The notes under the pieces: generated by a model
What the model saw: the letters and a program-made list of their open reading frames with translations, nothing else
Databases searched by the model: none
What the model was told of the DNA's origin: nothing
Position numbers and translations under genes: made by a program
In this document: positions 24,943 through 33,114 of the stretch, in pieces
Position numbering within the stretch: the stretch's first letter is position 1
Layout of the letters: each line of letters begins with the position of its first letter
From: Vreelandella sp031769195
GTDB lineage: Bacteria > Pseudomonadota > Gammaproteobacteria > Pseudomonadales > Halomonadaceae
Direction of reading: 5' to 3'
Length of the DNA stretch: 64,000 nucleotides
Assembly: GCF_031769195.1 (NCBI RefSeq)
Contig: NZ_JAVHNP010000004.1
Coordinates: forward strand, 124,001-188,000

Positions 24943-25554
24943 CTACGCAGGCCGTTCAATAGCAAAACGATCGGTAATACGCACATAGTCGCTGCCTGCT
25001 AGGCGGCCAATGGGCTGAAGCGCATCCATATCAACGTGGCGGCCATCCCAGAGTGCATCGTCAATATGTATCGCGACGATTTGCACCAATATTAAACTGC
25101 CTGCCAGTGGCCGGTCGCCAAAGCGGATCACATCGACCAGTTTACAACCAAAGGCTACCGGCGCCTCCTTAATACGCGGTACACGTACACCTTGCATCGT
25201 GGCTTTTTCAAGTCCCGCCAGCGTGAACTCATCTTCCCCACGGGGCAGGCTGGCACTGGTGGTATTGAGCGCTTCCACCAAGCCTTCTGTTCCTACGTGA
25301 ACCACGCACTCCTCCACGTCTTCTAGATTACGCAGCGTATCTTTGGGCTGTGCGCTGCCATCAAGGAGCGGTGAGAATGCAAGAACAGGCGGATCAATAC
25401 TGGCCACGTTAAAAAACGAGAAAGGAGCTAGATTGGCATTTCCTCGTTTGTCCTGGGTGGCGACCCAAGCAATCGGCCGAGGGCATACGCTGCCCGATAA
25501 CAGGCGATAGAGAGTTCCAGAACTCAGGGGCGATTGTTCTAACAGGGCATCCAT
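24943..25554 (-). CDS. Flavin reductase-like FMN-binding protein
   Basis: The 203-residue protein matches the flavin reductase-like family of the FMN-binding split barrel: SVCPRPIAWVATQD, then NLAPFSFFNVASIDPPVLAFS, a block that positions FMN phosphate, and KDTLRNLEDVEECVVHV. Members reduce flavins with NAD(P)H or bind FMN; a partner monooxygenase is not in view. AAGGAG precedes the ATG. It is divergent from arfB (about 110 bp between starts). Confidence 0.85.
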   Translation of the reverse strand: MDALLEQSPLSSGTLYRLLSGSVCPRPIAWVATQDKRGNANLAPFSFFNVASIDPPVLAFSPLLDGSAQPKDTLRNLEDVEECVVHVGTEGLVEALNTTSASLPRGEDEFTLAGLEKATMQGVRVPRIKEAPVAFGCKLVDVIRFGDRPLAGSLILVQIVAIHIDDALWDGRHVDMDALQPIGRLAGSDYVRITDRFAIERPA

Positions 25555-25662
25555 GGGCGCTCCTTTTTATAAGGTGGAAAGAGGTTCCTTAATAGGCCGC
25601 CGCAGCCTGCCCACTGTCAAGTGTGTTAGCCTTATAGACTTACTGGGATACCAAGGAATTGA

Positions 25663-26079
25663 ATGCTCACTATTTCTAATAGCGTTAGCCTGGCCGACTG
25701 GGAAATCGATATTAGCCAAATTCGCGCGCAGGGCGCAGGCGGTCAGAACGTGAATAAAGTCGCGTCTGCCGTGCACCTGCGTTTCGATATTCAGCGCTCA
25801 ACGCTGCCGCCTGTGTACAAAGAGCGCTTGATGGCTCTCTCTGATCAGCGCATCAGCAAAGAGGGCGTGGTGATTATTAAAGCGCAAAGCTATCGCACGC
25901 TGGAGCTGAACAAAGAGGATGCGCTAAAGCGCCTGCAAGCGTTGCTTCAAAGCGTGGCGAAACAGCCCAAAGCGCGACGCCCCACGAAGCCCACTAAAGG
26001 CTCTCAGCGCCGGCGGGTGGATCATAAAACCCGCAAAGGCAAAATTAAGTCCCTGCGTGGTAAAGTGCCGGTGGGCTAG
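25663..26079 (+). CDS. arfB: Alternative ribosome-rescue factor ArfB (peptidyl-tRNA hydrolase)
   Basis: This 138-residue protein enters the empty mRNA channel of stalled ribosomes and hydrolyses the peptidyl-tRNA ester. The catalytic GGQ lies at 26-28 in RAQGAGGQNVNKV, the release-factor-like domain covers about residues 1-100, and the C-terminal tail from about 105 is strongly basic (TKGSQRRRVDHKTRKGKIKS), as needed to probe the mRNA channel. Length and tail match E. coli YaeJ. It is followed 35 bp later by a DUF1289 gene on the same strand, possibly co-transcribed. Confidence 0.93.
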   Translation: MLTISNSVSLADWEIDISQIRAQGAGGQNVNKVASAVHLRFDIQRSTLPPVYKERLMALSDQRISKEGVVIIKAQSYRTLELNKEDALKRLQALLQSVAKQPKARRPTKPTKGSQRRRVDHKTRKGKIKSLRGKVPVG

Positions 26080-26114
26080 CGATCAGCCCCTTACCATGAT
26101 GGATACCTGACACA

Positions 26115-26321
26115 GTGACCACTATGCCAACTCCCCCCCGCCCGTTATCACCCTGTATTCACGTTTGCCAAATCGAGCCCCGCACGGCGGTGTGCCAAGG
26201 GTGTGGACGCACCCTAGATGAAATTGCCTGCTGGGGAAGCATGACCGAGGCCGAGAAGACCCCGGTATGGGAACGGATTGAAGCGCAAGGGTTTGTCGAG
26301 GTTCACACCACCACTGACTGA
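26115..26321 (+). CDS. DUF1289 small Cys-rich protein
   Basis: The 68-residue protein fits DUF1289: SPCIHVCQIEP, then VCQGCGRTLDEIACWGSMTEAEK. Four conserved cysteines suggest a small metal or Fe-S site. The annotated start is a GTG at 26115; an in-frame ATG at 26124 is an equally possible start, and neither has a clear ribosome site. It follows arfB by 35 bp and is convergent with the racemase-family gene. Confidence 0.83.
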   Translation: MTTMPTPPRPLSPCIHVCQIEPRTAVCQGCGRTLDEIACWGSMTEAEKTPVWERIEAQGFVEVHTTTD

Positions 26322-26381
26322 CCCAGGCCCCACGCGCTTTGGTCGCTTGCAGGGATCACTGACTTGCTTAAGGCGCGCTGT

Positions 26382-27425
26382 TTAATCGCTGTGCCGATCG
26401 CTCAAGATGTGGTGCAGCTCGCCACAGGCGACCATGGGGTCGTCGCAGTTAATCACAATCTTCGACTCTGCCAGCACATAGCTACGCCCGGTAATGGTGT
26501 TTTCTACCACTTGGTAAGCGCCTTCCTGATGCGTGCCGGTAAACGTGCCGATAAAGCCGGTTTCTCGCAGCGATATCGTCTCGAGCTTGTCACCTAGCTT
26601 CAACCGCCCTTCATAATTCATCAGCGCTAGCCGCGCCGACGTGCCGGTGCCTGTGGTGCTGCGACAGATCACACCAGGATGCACATAAGTGGTTGAGCGC
26701 GAACGGATGTAGCCCTCCGCCACCTGCTCCTCTGGCCCCATAAAGTGCAGAAATGGCAGCGGCCCTACATCGCCCAGGGTGTAGTGAGAAAAACCACGCT
26801 GGGCCTGAATGGCCTCAACAATTTTGTGGGCACAGGCAGCCAGCGCCTGCTCTTCATCGCGTACCAGCTTAAAGCCTAGCGCCTGGGCATCGACCAGGGC
26901 GTAAAAACCACCGCTATAGGCGACGGAGTAAGTCACTTCGCCAATACCCGGCACGTGAAGGGTGTCTTGATAGGTATCGATATAGCTGGGCAAGCCTTCG
27001 CAGGTGACCGACTCGACCACACCGTTATGCACACGGGCTTCGATTTGCACCAGACCTGCCGGGGCTTCCAGTTTAAAGCGTTGAATGCCCTCTTGCTTGG
27101 GCACAATACCGGTTTCCAGCACGGCGGTGGCGGTACACAGCGTGTTAGAGCCTGAGTAAATCGGGTAGCCCATCACTTCCATAATGATGTACCCGGCCAC
27201 CGCGTCTGGGTCGGTGGCTGGCACCAGCAAATCTACCGACATCTCGGGAATGCCGTAGGGCTCTTCCAGCAGCAGGCGCCTGAGACCATCGGCATCGTCT
27301 CGCAGGTACTCCATTTTCTGCCGCACCGTGGCGCCGGGCAGCGCATCAATCCCACCGGTGACGATGCGGCTTACATCGCCGCCCGCATGCGTGTCCAACA
27401 ATTGAATCGTATGGAGATTTTTCAC
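26382..27425 (-). CDS. Proline racemase-superfamily enzyme with Ser and Thr at the two catalytic positions
   Basis: The 347-residue protein has the two-domain proline racemase fold. Canonical members have Cys in MCGHG and a second Cys in RSPCGTGTSA. Here the corresponding segments read YSGSN (S91) and RSTTGTGTSA (T258). Thr at the second site is the mark of trans-3-hydroxy-L-proline dehydratases, which however keep the first Cys. So dehydratase-like activity is more likely than racemisation, but the Ser/Thr pair is unusual and the reaction is uncertain. The start is GTG 27425, eight bases after GGAG. It follows an MDR-family oxidoreductase by 11 bp; the pair looks like an amino-acid or hydroxyproline catabolic operon. 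Confidence 0.85.
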   Translation of the reverse strand: MKNLHTIQLLDTHAGGDVSRIVTGGIDALPGATVRQKMEYLRDDADGLRRLLLEEPYGIPEMSVDLLVPATDPDAVAGYIIMEVMGYPIYSGSNTLCTATAVLETGIVPKQEGIQRFKLEAPAGLVQIEARVHNGVVESVTCEGLPSYIDTYQDTLHVPGIGEVTYSVAYSGGFYALVDAQALGFKLVRDEEQALAACAHKIVEAIQAQRGFSHYTLGDVGPLPFLHFMGPEEQVAEGYIRSRSTTYVHPGVICRSTTGTGTSARLALMNYEGRLKLGDKLETISLRETGFIGTFTGTHQEGAYQVVENTITGRSYVLAESKIVINCDDPMVACGELHHILSDRHSD

Positions 27426-27436
27426 TCATCCGGCTC

Positions 27437-28624
27437 CTAGGCAGTGGTAATAGCAAACGAGGCACCGTGGGCGTCCCACTGCGCATCGGGAACAATCACG
27501 ATCTTACCCAAATAGTGGCTGCCCCGATTTACGAAGTAGCGCTCAGCCTGATGCAACTCAGAGAGCTTGAACGCACCGTGTAAAACGGGCTTTAGCTCAC
27601 CACTGCGAATCCAGGCGATCAACTGTTCTGCTTCTTCGCGGGTACCGTGGGAAACACCGAAGATCTGTACCTGATAGAGGTAAATGCGTGTCCACATGAT
27701 TTCGCTGAGATTGCCACCGCTGGCACCGGCAATAGAGAGCCGCGGATAAGTGGTACGCCGGCGCATATCGCCAATCATGGTGTCGATAAACAGGTCGGTC
27801 ATGTCACCGCCGACTAAATCCATCACCGCATCAATGGCATAGCCATCGGTGGCTGCCAACACACGCTCGACAAACGTCGGTAGGTCGCCACGGTCAATGA
27901 CCGCTTCTGCGCCCAGCGCGCGCAACGCTTCGGCTTTATCGAGCTGGCTGACGGCGTAGGGAATTGCACCCACAATGCGACACAGCTGAATCAGCGCCGT
28001 GCCGACGCCACCACTAGCCCCGCTCACCAGTACCCGCTCACCAGCACGCACATTAGCGGCGGTCATCATGTGATACGCCGTTTGATAAGAACACATGCCC
28101 ATGGAGGCCAGCTCAGCATCGTGCAGTTCAGGGTTGGCAATCGCATGGAACTGATCGGCGGGCACCGCAATGTACTCGGCGTAGCCACCGTCGGCCCCGT
28201 GGCCGTAGTAGTCCGGGGTGAGATTGATATCGCGACGCTCATCGGCATAGATATTGAAATCCAGCAGGCCACGCTCGCCCATACGCTGCGCGTCCACGCC
28301 CTCACCCACGGCAACGATGCGGCCCGCCACATCAGCCCCTTGGATGCGTGGAAACGTCAGCGTCGGCGAGCCCCCCATCGCAAATGAGGTGACTTCCTCT
28401 TTGCCTTTGGTGGGATACAGACCTTCGCGCGCTTTACGGTCCGTATTATTTTTCGCCGTGGCCGTGACTTGCACCAGCACTTGGCCAGGACCAGGCGCTG
28501 GTGTGGGCACATCGTTACGATACTGAAGTGCCTCCACACCACCGTGGCCAGTTAGCAGCATGGCTGACATCGTGGCGGGGATAGCTGCCGTGGGAGTGTC
28601 TGCGCGATTTTCCGTATGGGCCAT
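27437..28624 (-). CDS. Zinc-binding-type medium-chain dehydrogenase/quinone oxidoreductase
   Basis: The 395-residue MDR protein has a GroES-like N-terminal domain (PTPAPGPGQVLVQVTATAKNN) and a Rossmann domain with GASGGVGTALIQL near residue 190. The zinc ligands of alcohol dehydrogenases are not evident: the usual Cys-x-x-Cys-His is replaced by NNTDRK, so it resembles quinone oxidoreductase or reductases of the MDR family without catalytic zinc, with SYQTAYHMM in the substrate channel. It has an N-terminal extension of about 20 residues before MSAML. AAGGAG precedes the ATG. It is upstream of the proline racemase-family gene, 11 bp apart. Confidence 0.83.
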   Translation of the reverse strand: MAHTENRADTPTAAIPATMSAMLLTGHGGVEALQYRNDVPTPAPGPGQVLVQVTATAKNNTDRKAREGLYPTKGKEEVTSFAMGGSPTLTFPRIQGADVAGRIVAVGEGVDAQRMGERGLLDFNIYADERRDINLTPDYYGHGADGGYAEYIAVPADQFHAIANPELHDAELASMGMCSYQTAYHMMTAANVRAGERVLVSGASGGVGTALIQLCRIVGAIPYAVSQLDKAEALRALGAEAVIDRGDLPTFVERVLAATDGYAIDAVMDLVGGDMTDLFIDTMIGDMRRRTTYPRLSIAGASGGNLSEIMWTRIYLYQVQIFGVSHGTREEAEQLIAWIRSGELKPVLHGAFKLSELHQAERYFVNRGSHYLGKIVIVPDAQWDAHGASFAITTA

Positions 28625-28687
28625 GGGTTGGCTCCTTATCGGTGCATATGCCGCGACAATAACAAACGCCCGGCGAGGTTCAAGAGA

Positions 28688-29266
28688 CTAGCCAAACACA
28701 GGCACACCAATGATGACCTGGTGCAGGTAAAACGCGAACAGCCCATAGGCCACAAGACCGATGGCAACTGTTGCCAATGTGGCTGGCAGCGAGGTGGCTT
28801 GAGGCGCAGAGGGTTGCTGGCGGCTACGCTGTTTAGCGGCTTTGAACGCCAAAATAGCCCATACCAGAAAGGCAGCAAAAAAGAGGATATCGCCCAACCG
28901 GCCATTCACGAGCAGGTGGGCAAACGCCCAGATTTTGACGGCCAGCATCATCGGGTGGCCAAGCTTTGCTTTAATCGCATTACCCGGTACATAAGCCGCC
29001 GCCAGCATAATAAATGCAGGCAGCATCAGTAACGCCACCGCATGGCGCAAGCCCATCGGCGGAAACCAGACGTTGATGGGGTCTAATCGCGTTTGTCCGT
29101 AACCGTAAATCGCGATGGCAAGCCCCGCTATGGCTACCACGGAGTAAGCTACCTTCCAGGTGCCTTCGCCTCGCGCGGCGATCTGCTGCTGACGCCAGGA
29201 TTCCGCAAAAATACGTACCGAATGCCCGCCAAGAAATATCAGCAGGCCTAAGATCATAATGGTCAT
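28688..29266 (-). CDS. nnrU: NnrU family membrane protein
   Basis: The 192-residue protein matches NnrU, an inner-membrane protein first found in denitrifier nitric-oxide regulons and present in many organisms without denitrification; related to the MddA methanethiol S-methyltransferase fold. Its motifs include LLIFLGGHSVRIF, the RHAVALLMLPAFIMLAAAY region and KIWAFAHLLVNG. Six hydrophobic spans are visible. The open frame extends to 29314, but the ATG at 29266 follows GAGAG and begins right at the first membrane span, so I use it. No nir/nor genes are in the window. Confidence 0.87.
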   Translation of the reverse strand: MTIMILGLLIFLGGHSVRIFAESWRQQQIAARGEGTWKVAYSVVAIAGLAIAIYGYGQTRLDPINVWFPPMGLRHAVALLMLPAFIMLAAAYVPGNAIKAKLGHPMMLAVKIWAFAHLLVNGRLGDILFFAAFLVWAILAFKAAKQRSRQQPSAPQATSLPATLATVAIGLVAYGLFAFYLHQVIIGVPVFG

Positions 29267-29459
29267 GGTGGTCACTCTCTGGTGAGTTGCAAGTCGTTGG
29301 TCGAGTGCGAGCATGCCACACTCCTAGGCAAACCACATGGCAGGGCGTCAACTTTTCGCCAATGGTGCCACACGTAAAAACGCGTCAAGCTAAACCTTAG
29401 ACATCGCTATGGGCACCCTCGGTGTACACCTCCGCTCTCAGTCTTTGCCAAGGAACGGT

Positions 29460-30638
29460 ATGCTCCACTTCACTTCTGCGTATCATCGCCGCCTGACGTG
29501 GTCCTACTTTGGACTCTTTATAGCGATCGGCATGACGGGGGGATTATTAGGCCCTGCGCTGCCGCATTTAGCGCAGGCAAGCGGCTCTTCCATGAGCCAG
29601 ATTGCGATCCTGTTTACCGCTCGGGCGGTAGGTAATATGAGCGGTGCTATCGTCACCGGGCTCTTGATGGACCGCTTCAATGGTCACCGTGTGCTATTAA
29701 TGATGGGTGGTCTTGCCGTTGCGGGGCTTGCGGTAGCGCCACTTAGTCCACTTCTGGTGCTACTCACACTGCTGTTCATGCTGCTAGGGTTTGCGGAAGT
29801 TTCATTAAATGCCGGTGGCAATACCCTGCTGCTGTGGCTTCACCGCGATGCCGCTGGCCCTAATGTGAGCGCGCTGCACTTCTGTTTTAGCTTTGGCAAC
29901 ATGCTGACACCGCTGATCATGATTGCCGCGCTCTCGCTTACCGGGCAGTTTCATCTCACGTTTTGGATTGTCGGGTTAAGCTTGGCCGTTATGCTGTGGC
30001 CACTGTCGCGTTTTGCCAGCCCGACGATGGCTGCCGTCGACACATCTCAGAGCACACCGACACACACAAAACATCGTGACCCGTGGCTGTTGGGTCTATT
30101 TCTGCTGCTGTTTGCAGTGTATGTGGGTATCGAAATTACCTTTGCGGGCTGGGTGACGGCCTATGGCACGCTGTCAGGGCTTACCACTGAGCAGGCAGCC
30201 CTGTTGGCAACACTGTTTTGGCTGGCACTGTCGGCAGGCCGCTTAATGGCCATCCCACTGCTGCGTATTTGCTCACCCTGGCAGGTACTGAGCGGTTGTT
30301 TAATCTTAGGGCTAAGCGCTTCGCTGGGCCTGCATGCTCACTGGCTGCCGCTAAGCGTAGGCGCACTGCTCTTTGGGCTGTCGGCATCCGCCTTTTTCCC
30401 GACTCTTTTTGCGCTGTGCAATCACTCCATTGTGATGCTGGGGCGCACCACCGGCGCTATTTTTACCGCCGCCGGGTGTGGTGCGCTAATGATTCCTTCA
30501 TTGACGGGCCCGCTGTTGGATATCGTAGGGGCCCGTGCTTTTCCGATTTTATTAGCCACTCTCTGGTTATGCGTCGCGCTTGGGCTTTGCCTGCTGGCGT
30601 TTCGCTTACGCCAGCTGACAGCACGCGCGAAGCTTTAA
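29460..30638 (+). CDS. Major facilitator superfamily transporter
   Basis: From the ATG at 29460 the product has 392 residues and twelve hydrophobic segments in two six-span halves with a polar loop near residue 200. The first half has the conserved MDRFNGHR loop after span 2. It looks like the sugar-or-small-molecule MFS_1 type; the substrate cannot be told. The longer frame begins at 29409, but 29460 follows AAGGAA and begins shortly before the first span. Its stop overlaps that of convergent corA by 4 bp. Confidence 0.83.
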   Translation: MLHFTSAYHRRLTWSYFGLFIAIGMTGGLLGPALPHLAQASGSSMSQIAILFTARAVGNMSGAIVTGLLMDRFNGHRVLLMMGGLAVAGLAVAPLSPLLVLLTLLFMLLGFAEVSLNAGGNTLLLWLHRDAAGPNVSALHFCFSFGNMLTPLIMIAALSLTGQFHLTFWIVGLSLAVMLWPLSRFASPTMAAVDTSQSTPTHTKHRDPWLLGLFLLLFAVYVGIEITFAGWVTAYGTLSGLTTEQAALLATLFWLALSAGRLMAIPLLRICSPWQVLSGCLILGLSASLGLHAHWLPLSVGALLFGLSASAFFPTLFALCNHSIVMLGRTTGAIFTAAGCGALMIPSLTGPLLDIVGARAFPILLATLWLCVALGLCLLAFRLRQLTARAKL

Positions 30639-31603
30639 AACCAATTTTTACGCTTAAACAGCCAGATTAAAATAGCGCCAATGCCTAGCATGGCTCCCCA
30701 AACAAAGAAGTAACCGTATTGATAGCTCAGCTCGGGCATGTACTCAAAGTTCATACCGTAAATACCGGCAATAAAGGTCAGCGGCACAAAAATAGCGGTG
30801 ATGACCGTCAATACACGCATGGTGATATTTAACTGGTGGGAAGAGATCGAGATATAGCCGTCGACAAGATCACCACAGATGTCGTAGTACATTTGCGTCA
30901 ATGTATAGAGGCGCTCAAAACGCTCTTCCACATCGGTAATCGCGTGCAGCGTCTCGCTCTCACCACGAGGCAAATGCGCATAGTCATAGGCCGTGAGCTC
31001 TTGGGTAATCCCTTTGTGGTAGCTAAAGATGCGCCGCATTTTTACTAAGCGAGAGCGGTAGGTAGTGATCTTGCGCATCAAGATATCATTACCATTTTCG
31101 AGCAGTTCGTCTTCGAGATCGCTTAATTCTGTTTCAAATTCCAGCAAGCTATCGATATAGAAGCCTGCCGAGGTATACATCACTTTCAACGCCACTTGCT
31201 CTGGCGACTGCGCCAGCAAGTCTTTGCCATGCTCATTAAACAAGCGCTCGATACTAAGTGCTTCACCGGGGTGCAGCGTAACTAAAAATCGCTCGCCAAT
31301 AAAAAAGCAGATCTGCTGAGGCACAAAATTGAGCTGGGCATCAAACGAGGAAATGCCGCGATAAATGATCAGCGTATGGTGTTCAAACTCTTCAATTTTA
31401 GGTGGATGACGCTCTTTGTGCGCATCTTGAATCGCCATAGGGTGGCAATCAAACCGCTCAAGTACATCACGCTCTTGAGACTCGCTCTCCCCTTTCATAT
31501 CCACCCACAGGTGGGCAGTGGGCATGGCTTTCCATTCATCAATCAGGCTTATGTCACCTTCACGTACGTCGCCTTCTGGCGTCGTTAATATGCAGCGAAT
31601 CAT
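30635..31603 (-). CDS. corA: CorA-family magnesium/divalent cation channel
   Basis: The 322-residue protein has the soluble CorA N-terminal domain, a long helix leading into two C-terminal membrane spans (about 262-284 and 294-314), and the pore signature YGMNFEYMPE after the first span. GMN selects hydrated Mg2+ and makes CorA rather than ZntB (which has GIN) the likelier identity. The C-terminus KRKNWF carries the basic ring typical of CorA. AAGGACG precedes the ATG. The stop codons of this gene and the MFS gene interlock in the shared TTTTAA context. The preceding diguanylate cyclase gene is 18 bp away on the same strand. Confidence 0.9.
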   Translation of the reverse strand: MIRCILTTPEGDVREGDISLIDEWKAMPTAHLWVDMKGESESQERDVLERFDCHPMAIQDAHKERHPPKIEEFEHHTLIIYRGISSFDAQLNFVPQQICFFIGERFLVTLHPGEALSIERLFNEHGKDLLAQSPEQVALKVMYTSAGFYIDSLLEFETELSDLEDELLENGNDILMRKITTYRSRLVKMRRIFSYHKGITQELTAYDYAHLPRGESETLHAITDVEERFERLYTLTQMYYDICGDLVDGYISISSHQLNITMRVLTVITAIFVPLTFIAGIYGMNFEYMPELSYQYGYFFVWGAMLGIGAILIWLFKRKNWF

Positions 31604-31620
31604 CGTCGTCCTTGGGTTCG

Positions 31621-33051
31621 TTAAAGTGTCGGAGTGATATCAGCCGGGCGCGCTAACTCAATGCGGGCCTTACCTGCCCGCTTGGCAACATACATGGCCA
31701 CATCCGCGCGCTTTAATAGCTCGTGAGCCGTTTCAGGTGCATCCGGGACAAACAGCGCTACCCCAATGCTGGTACTGACCTGTAACACAGTACTTCCCAC
31801 CTGGAGCGGCTGTTCGATAACGTGGATTAGATTCTGTGCCAAGGGCTCTAGCGCCTCCTCGGCGACCCCTTCTAGCAGTACGACAAACTCATCGCCTGCC
31901 CAGCGGGCAACAAAGTCGGTTTCGCGCACCGCTTGCTGCAAGCGCTTGGCCATATCCCTTAGTAGCTCATCGCCCATGGCATGGCCATGCAGATCATTAA
32001 TACGCTTGAAGCCGTCTAAATCCAAAAACAGCACGGCCAGCGGGCTTAACGTTCGACGTACACGTGCCATGGCTTCTGGCAGCCGTTCGTCCAGAGCACG
32101 GCGGTTAGGCAATCGCGTTAATACATCCTCACGGGCCTGCTGATCCCGCAATCGCTCTAGCTGCTGTCGCTCGGTGATATCGTGAATAAAGAGGCTGCGC
32201 CGCAGCCGTCCATGCAGCTCATAGCTTTTCTGGCGCACTTCGACTGGCAATCGAACGCCGTCACGACGGGTAGCGTCACAGGTAATCGGGGTAGACTCAT
32301 CTGGGTAAGATAACCCTTCGGGAAACATCAGCGCCGTGAGCGGGCGAGTTAAGGCTTCCTGGCGACGCCAGCCAAACATACTTTCCGCAGCACGGTTCCA
32401 GTCAAGCACTCGCCCTTGAGCATCAATACTCAGGTAGGCATCGTAGGCAGACTCAATCACCAAATTGAGTTCACGGGTTCGCCGCTCAATCTGCTGTTCG
32501 AGGCTTTGGTGCAGCGCCGACAGCGCTTCTTGGGTGGCGGCACGGATTTGTTGCTCTTTGATGAGCCGCTCTCGCAAATGAATCTCGCCGGTGACAATAT
32601 CGGCGAGATCCTGCATGGCAGCCTGCTCTTGGGTCGTCAAATGGCGAGGCTGACTATCCATCGCACACAGCGACCCCAGCACTAAGCCTTGAGAGCTTTG
32701 CAGCGGAATGCCCACATAAAAACGTATGCCGTCGGATTTGGTGACGTAGGGATTAGCCGCAAAACGCTCGTCTTGCTTAGCATCTTCTACCACCAATGGC
32801 GCTGCTTCCAGTACGGTGTAGGCACAAAACGCGACATCGCGCGGCGTTTCTGAGATATCCATGCCCACTTGCGACTTAAACCACTGCCGATCGGTATCAA
32901 TCAAACTTACTGTTGCTCGCGGTACGCCCAGCAGCACCGTTACCAGGCGCGTGACGCGATCAAACACAGGCTCATTGGGCGTATCTAGCAGCGCTAGTGC
33001 TCGTAGCGCCGCGATACGGGCCTCTTCGTCAGGTGGTAACAGGTGGCTCAT
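31621..33051 (-). CDS. GAF-PAS-GGDEF diguanylate cyclase
   Basis: From the ATG at 33051 this cytoplasmic protein has 476 residues: a GAF domain at about 20-155 (with FCAYTVLEAAPLVV, the block common to light- or redox-related GAFs), a coiled coil, a PAS domain at about 205-305 and a GGDEF domain. The signature reads AGDEF (WAGDEFVVLLEG), a variant found in active cyclases, and an RETD inhibitory site lies five residues before it, so product feedback is probable. The longer frame starts at GTG 33066, and neither start has a strong ribosome site. It lies 18 bp upstream of corA on the same strand. Confidence 0.85.
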   Translation of the reverse strand: MSHLLPPDEEARIAALRALALLDTPNEPVFDRVTRLVTVLLGVPRATVSLIDTDRQWFKSQVGMDISETPRDVAFCAYTVLEAAPLVVEDAKQDERFAANPYVTKSDGIRFYVGIPLQSSQGLVLGSLCAMDSQPRHLTTQEQAAMQDLADIVTGEIHLRERLIKEQQIRAATQEALSALHQSLEQQIERRTRELNLVIESAYDAYLSIDAQGRVLDWNRAAESMFGWRRQEALTRPLTALMFPEGLSYPDESTPITCDATRRDGVRLPVEVRQKSYELHGRLRRSLFIHDITERQQLERLRDQQAREDVLTRLPNRRALDERLPEAMARVRRTLSPLAVLFLDLDGFKRINDLHGHAMGDELLRDMAKRLQQAVRETDFVARWAGDEFVVLLEGVAEEALEPLAQNLIHVIEQPLQVGSTVLQVSTSIGVALFVPDAPETAHELLKRADVAMYVAKRAGKARIELARPADITPTL

Positions 33052-33114
33052 GGTGACCGCACCCACAATAGTAGTTAACCAACTGACAGCATAACGCGAA
33101 ACAAAACGTCCTGC

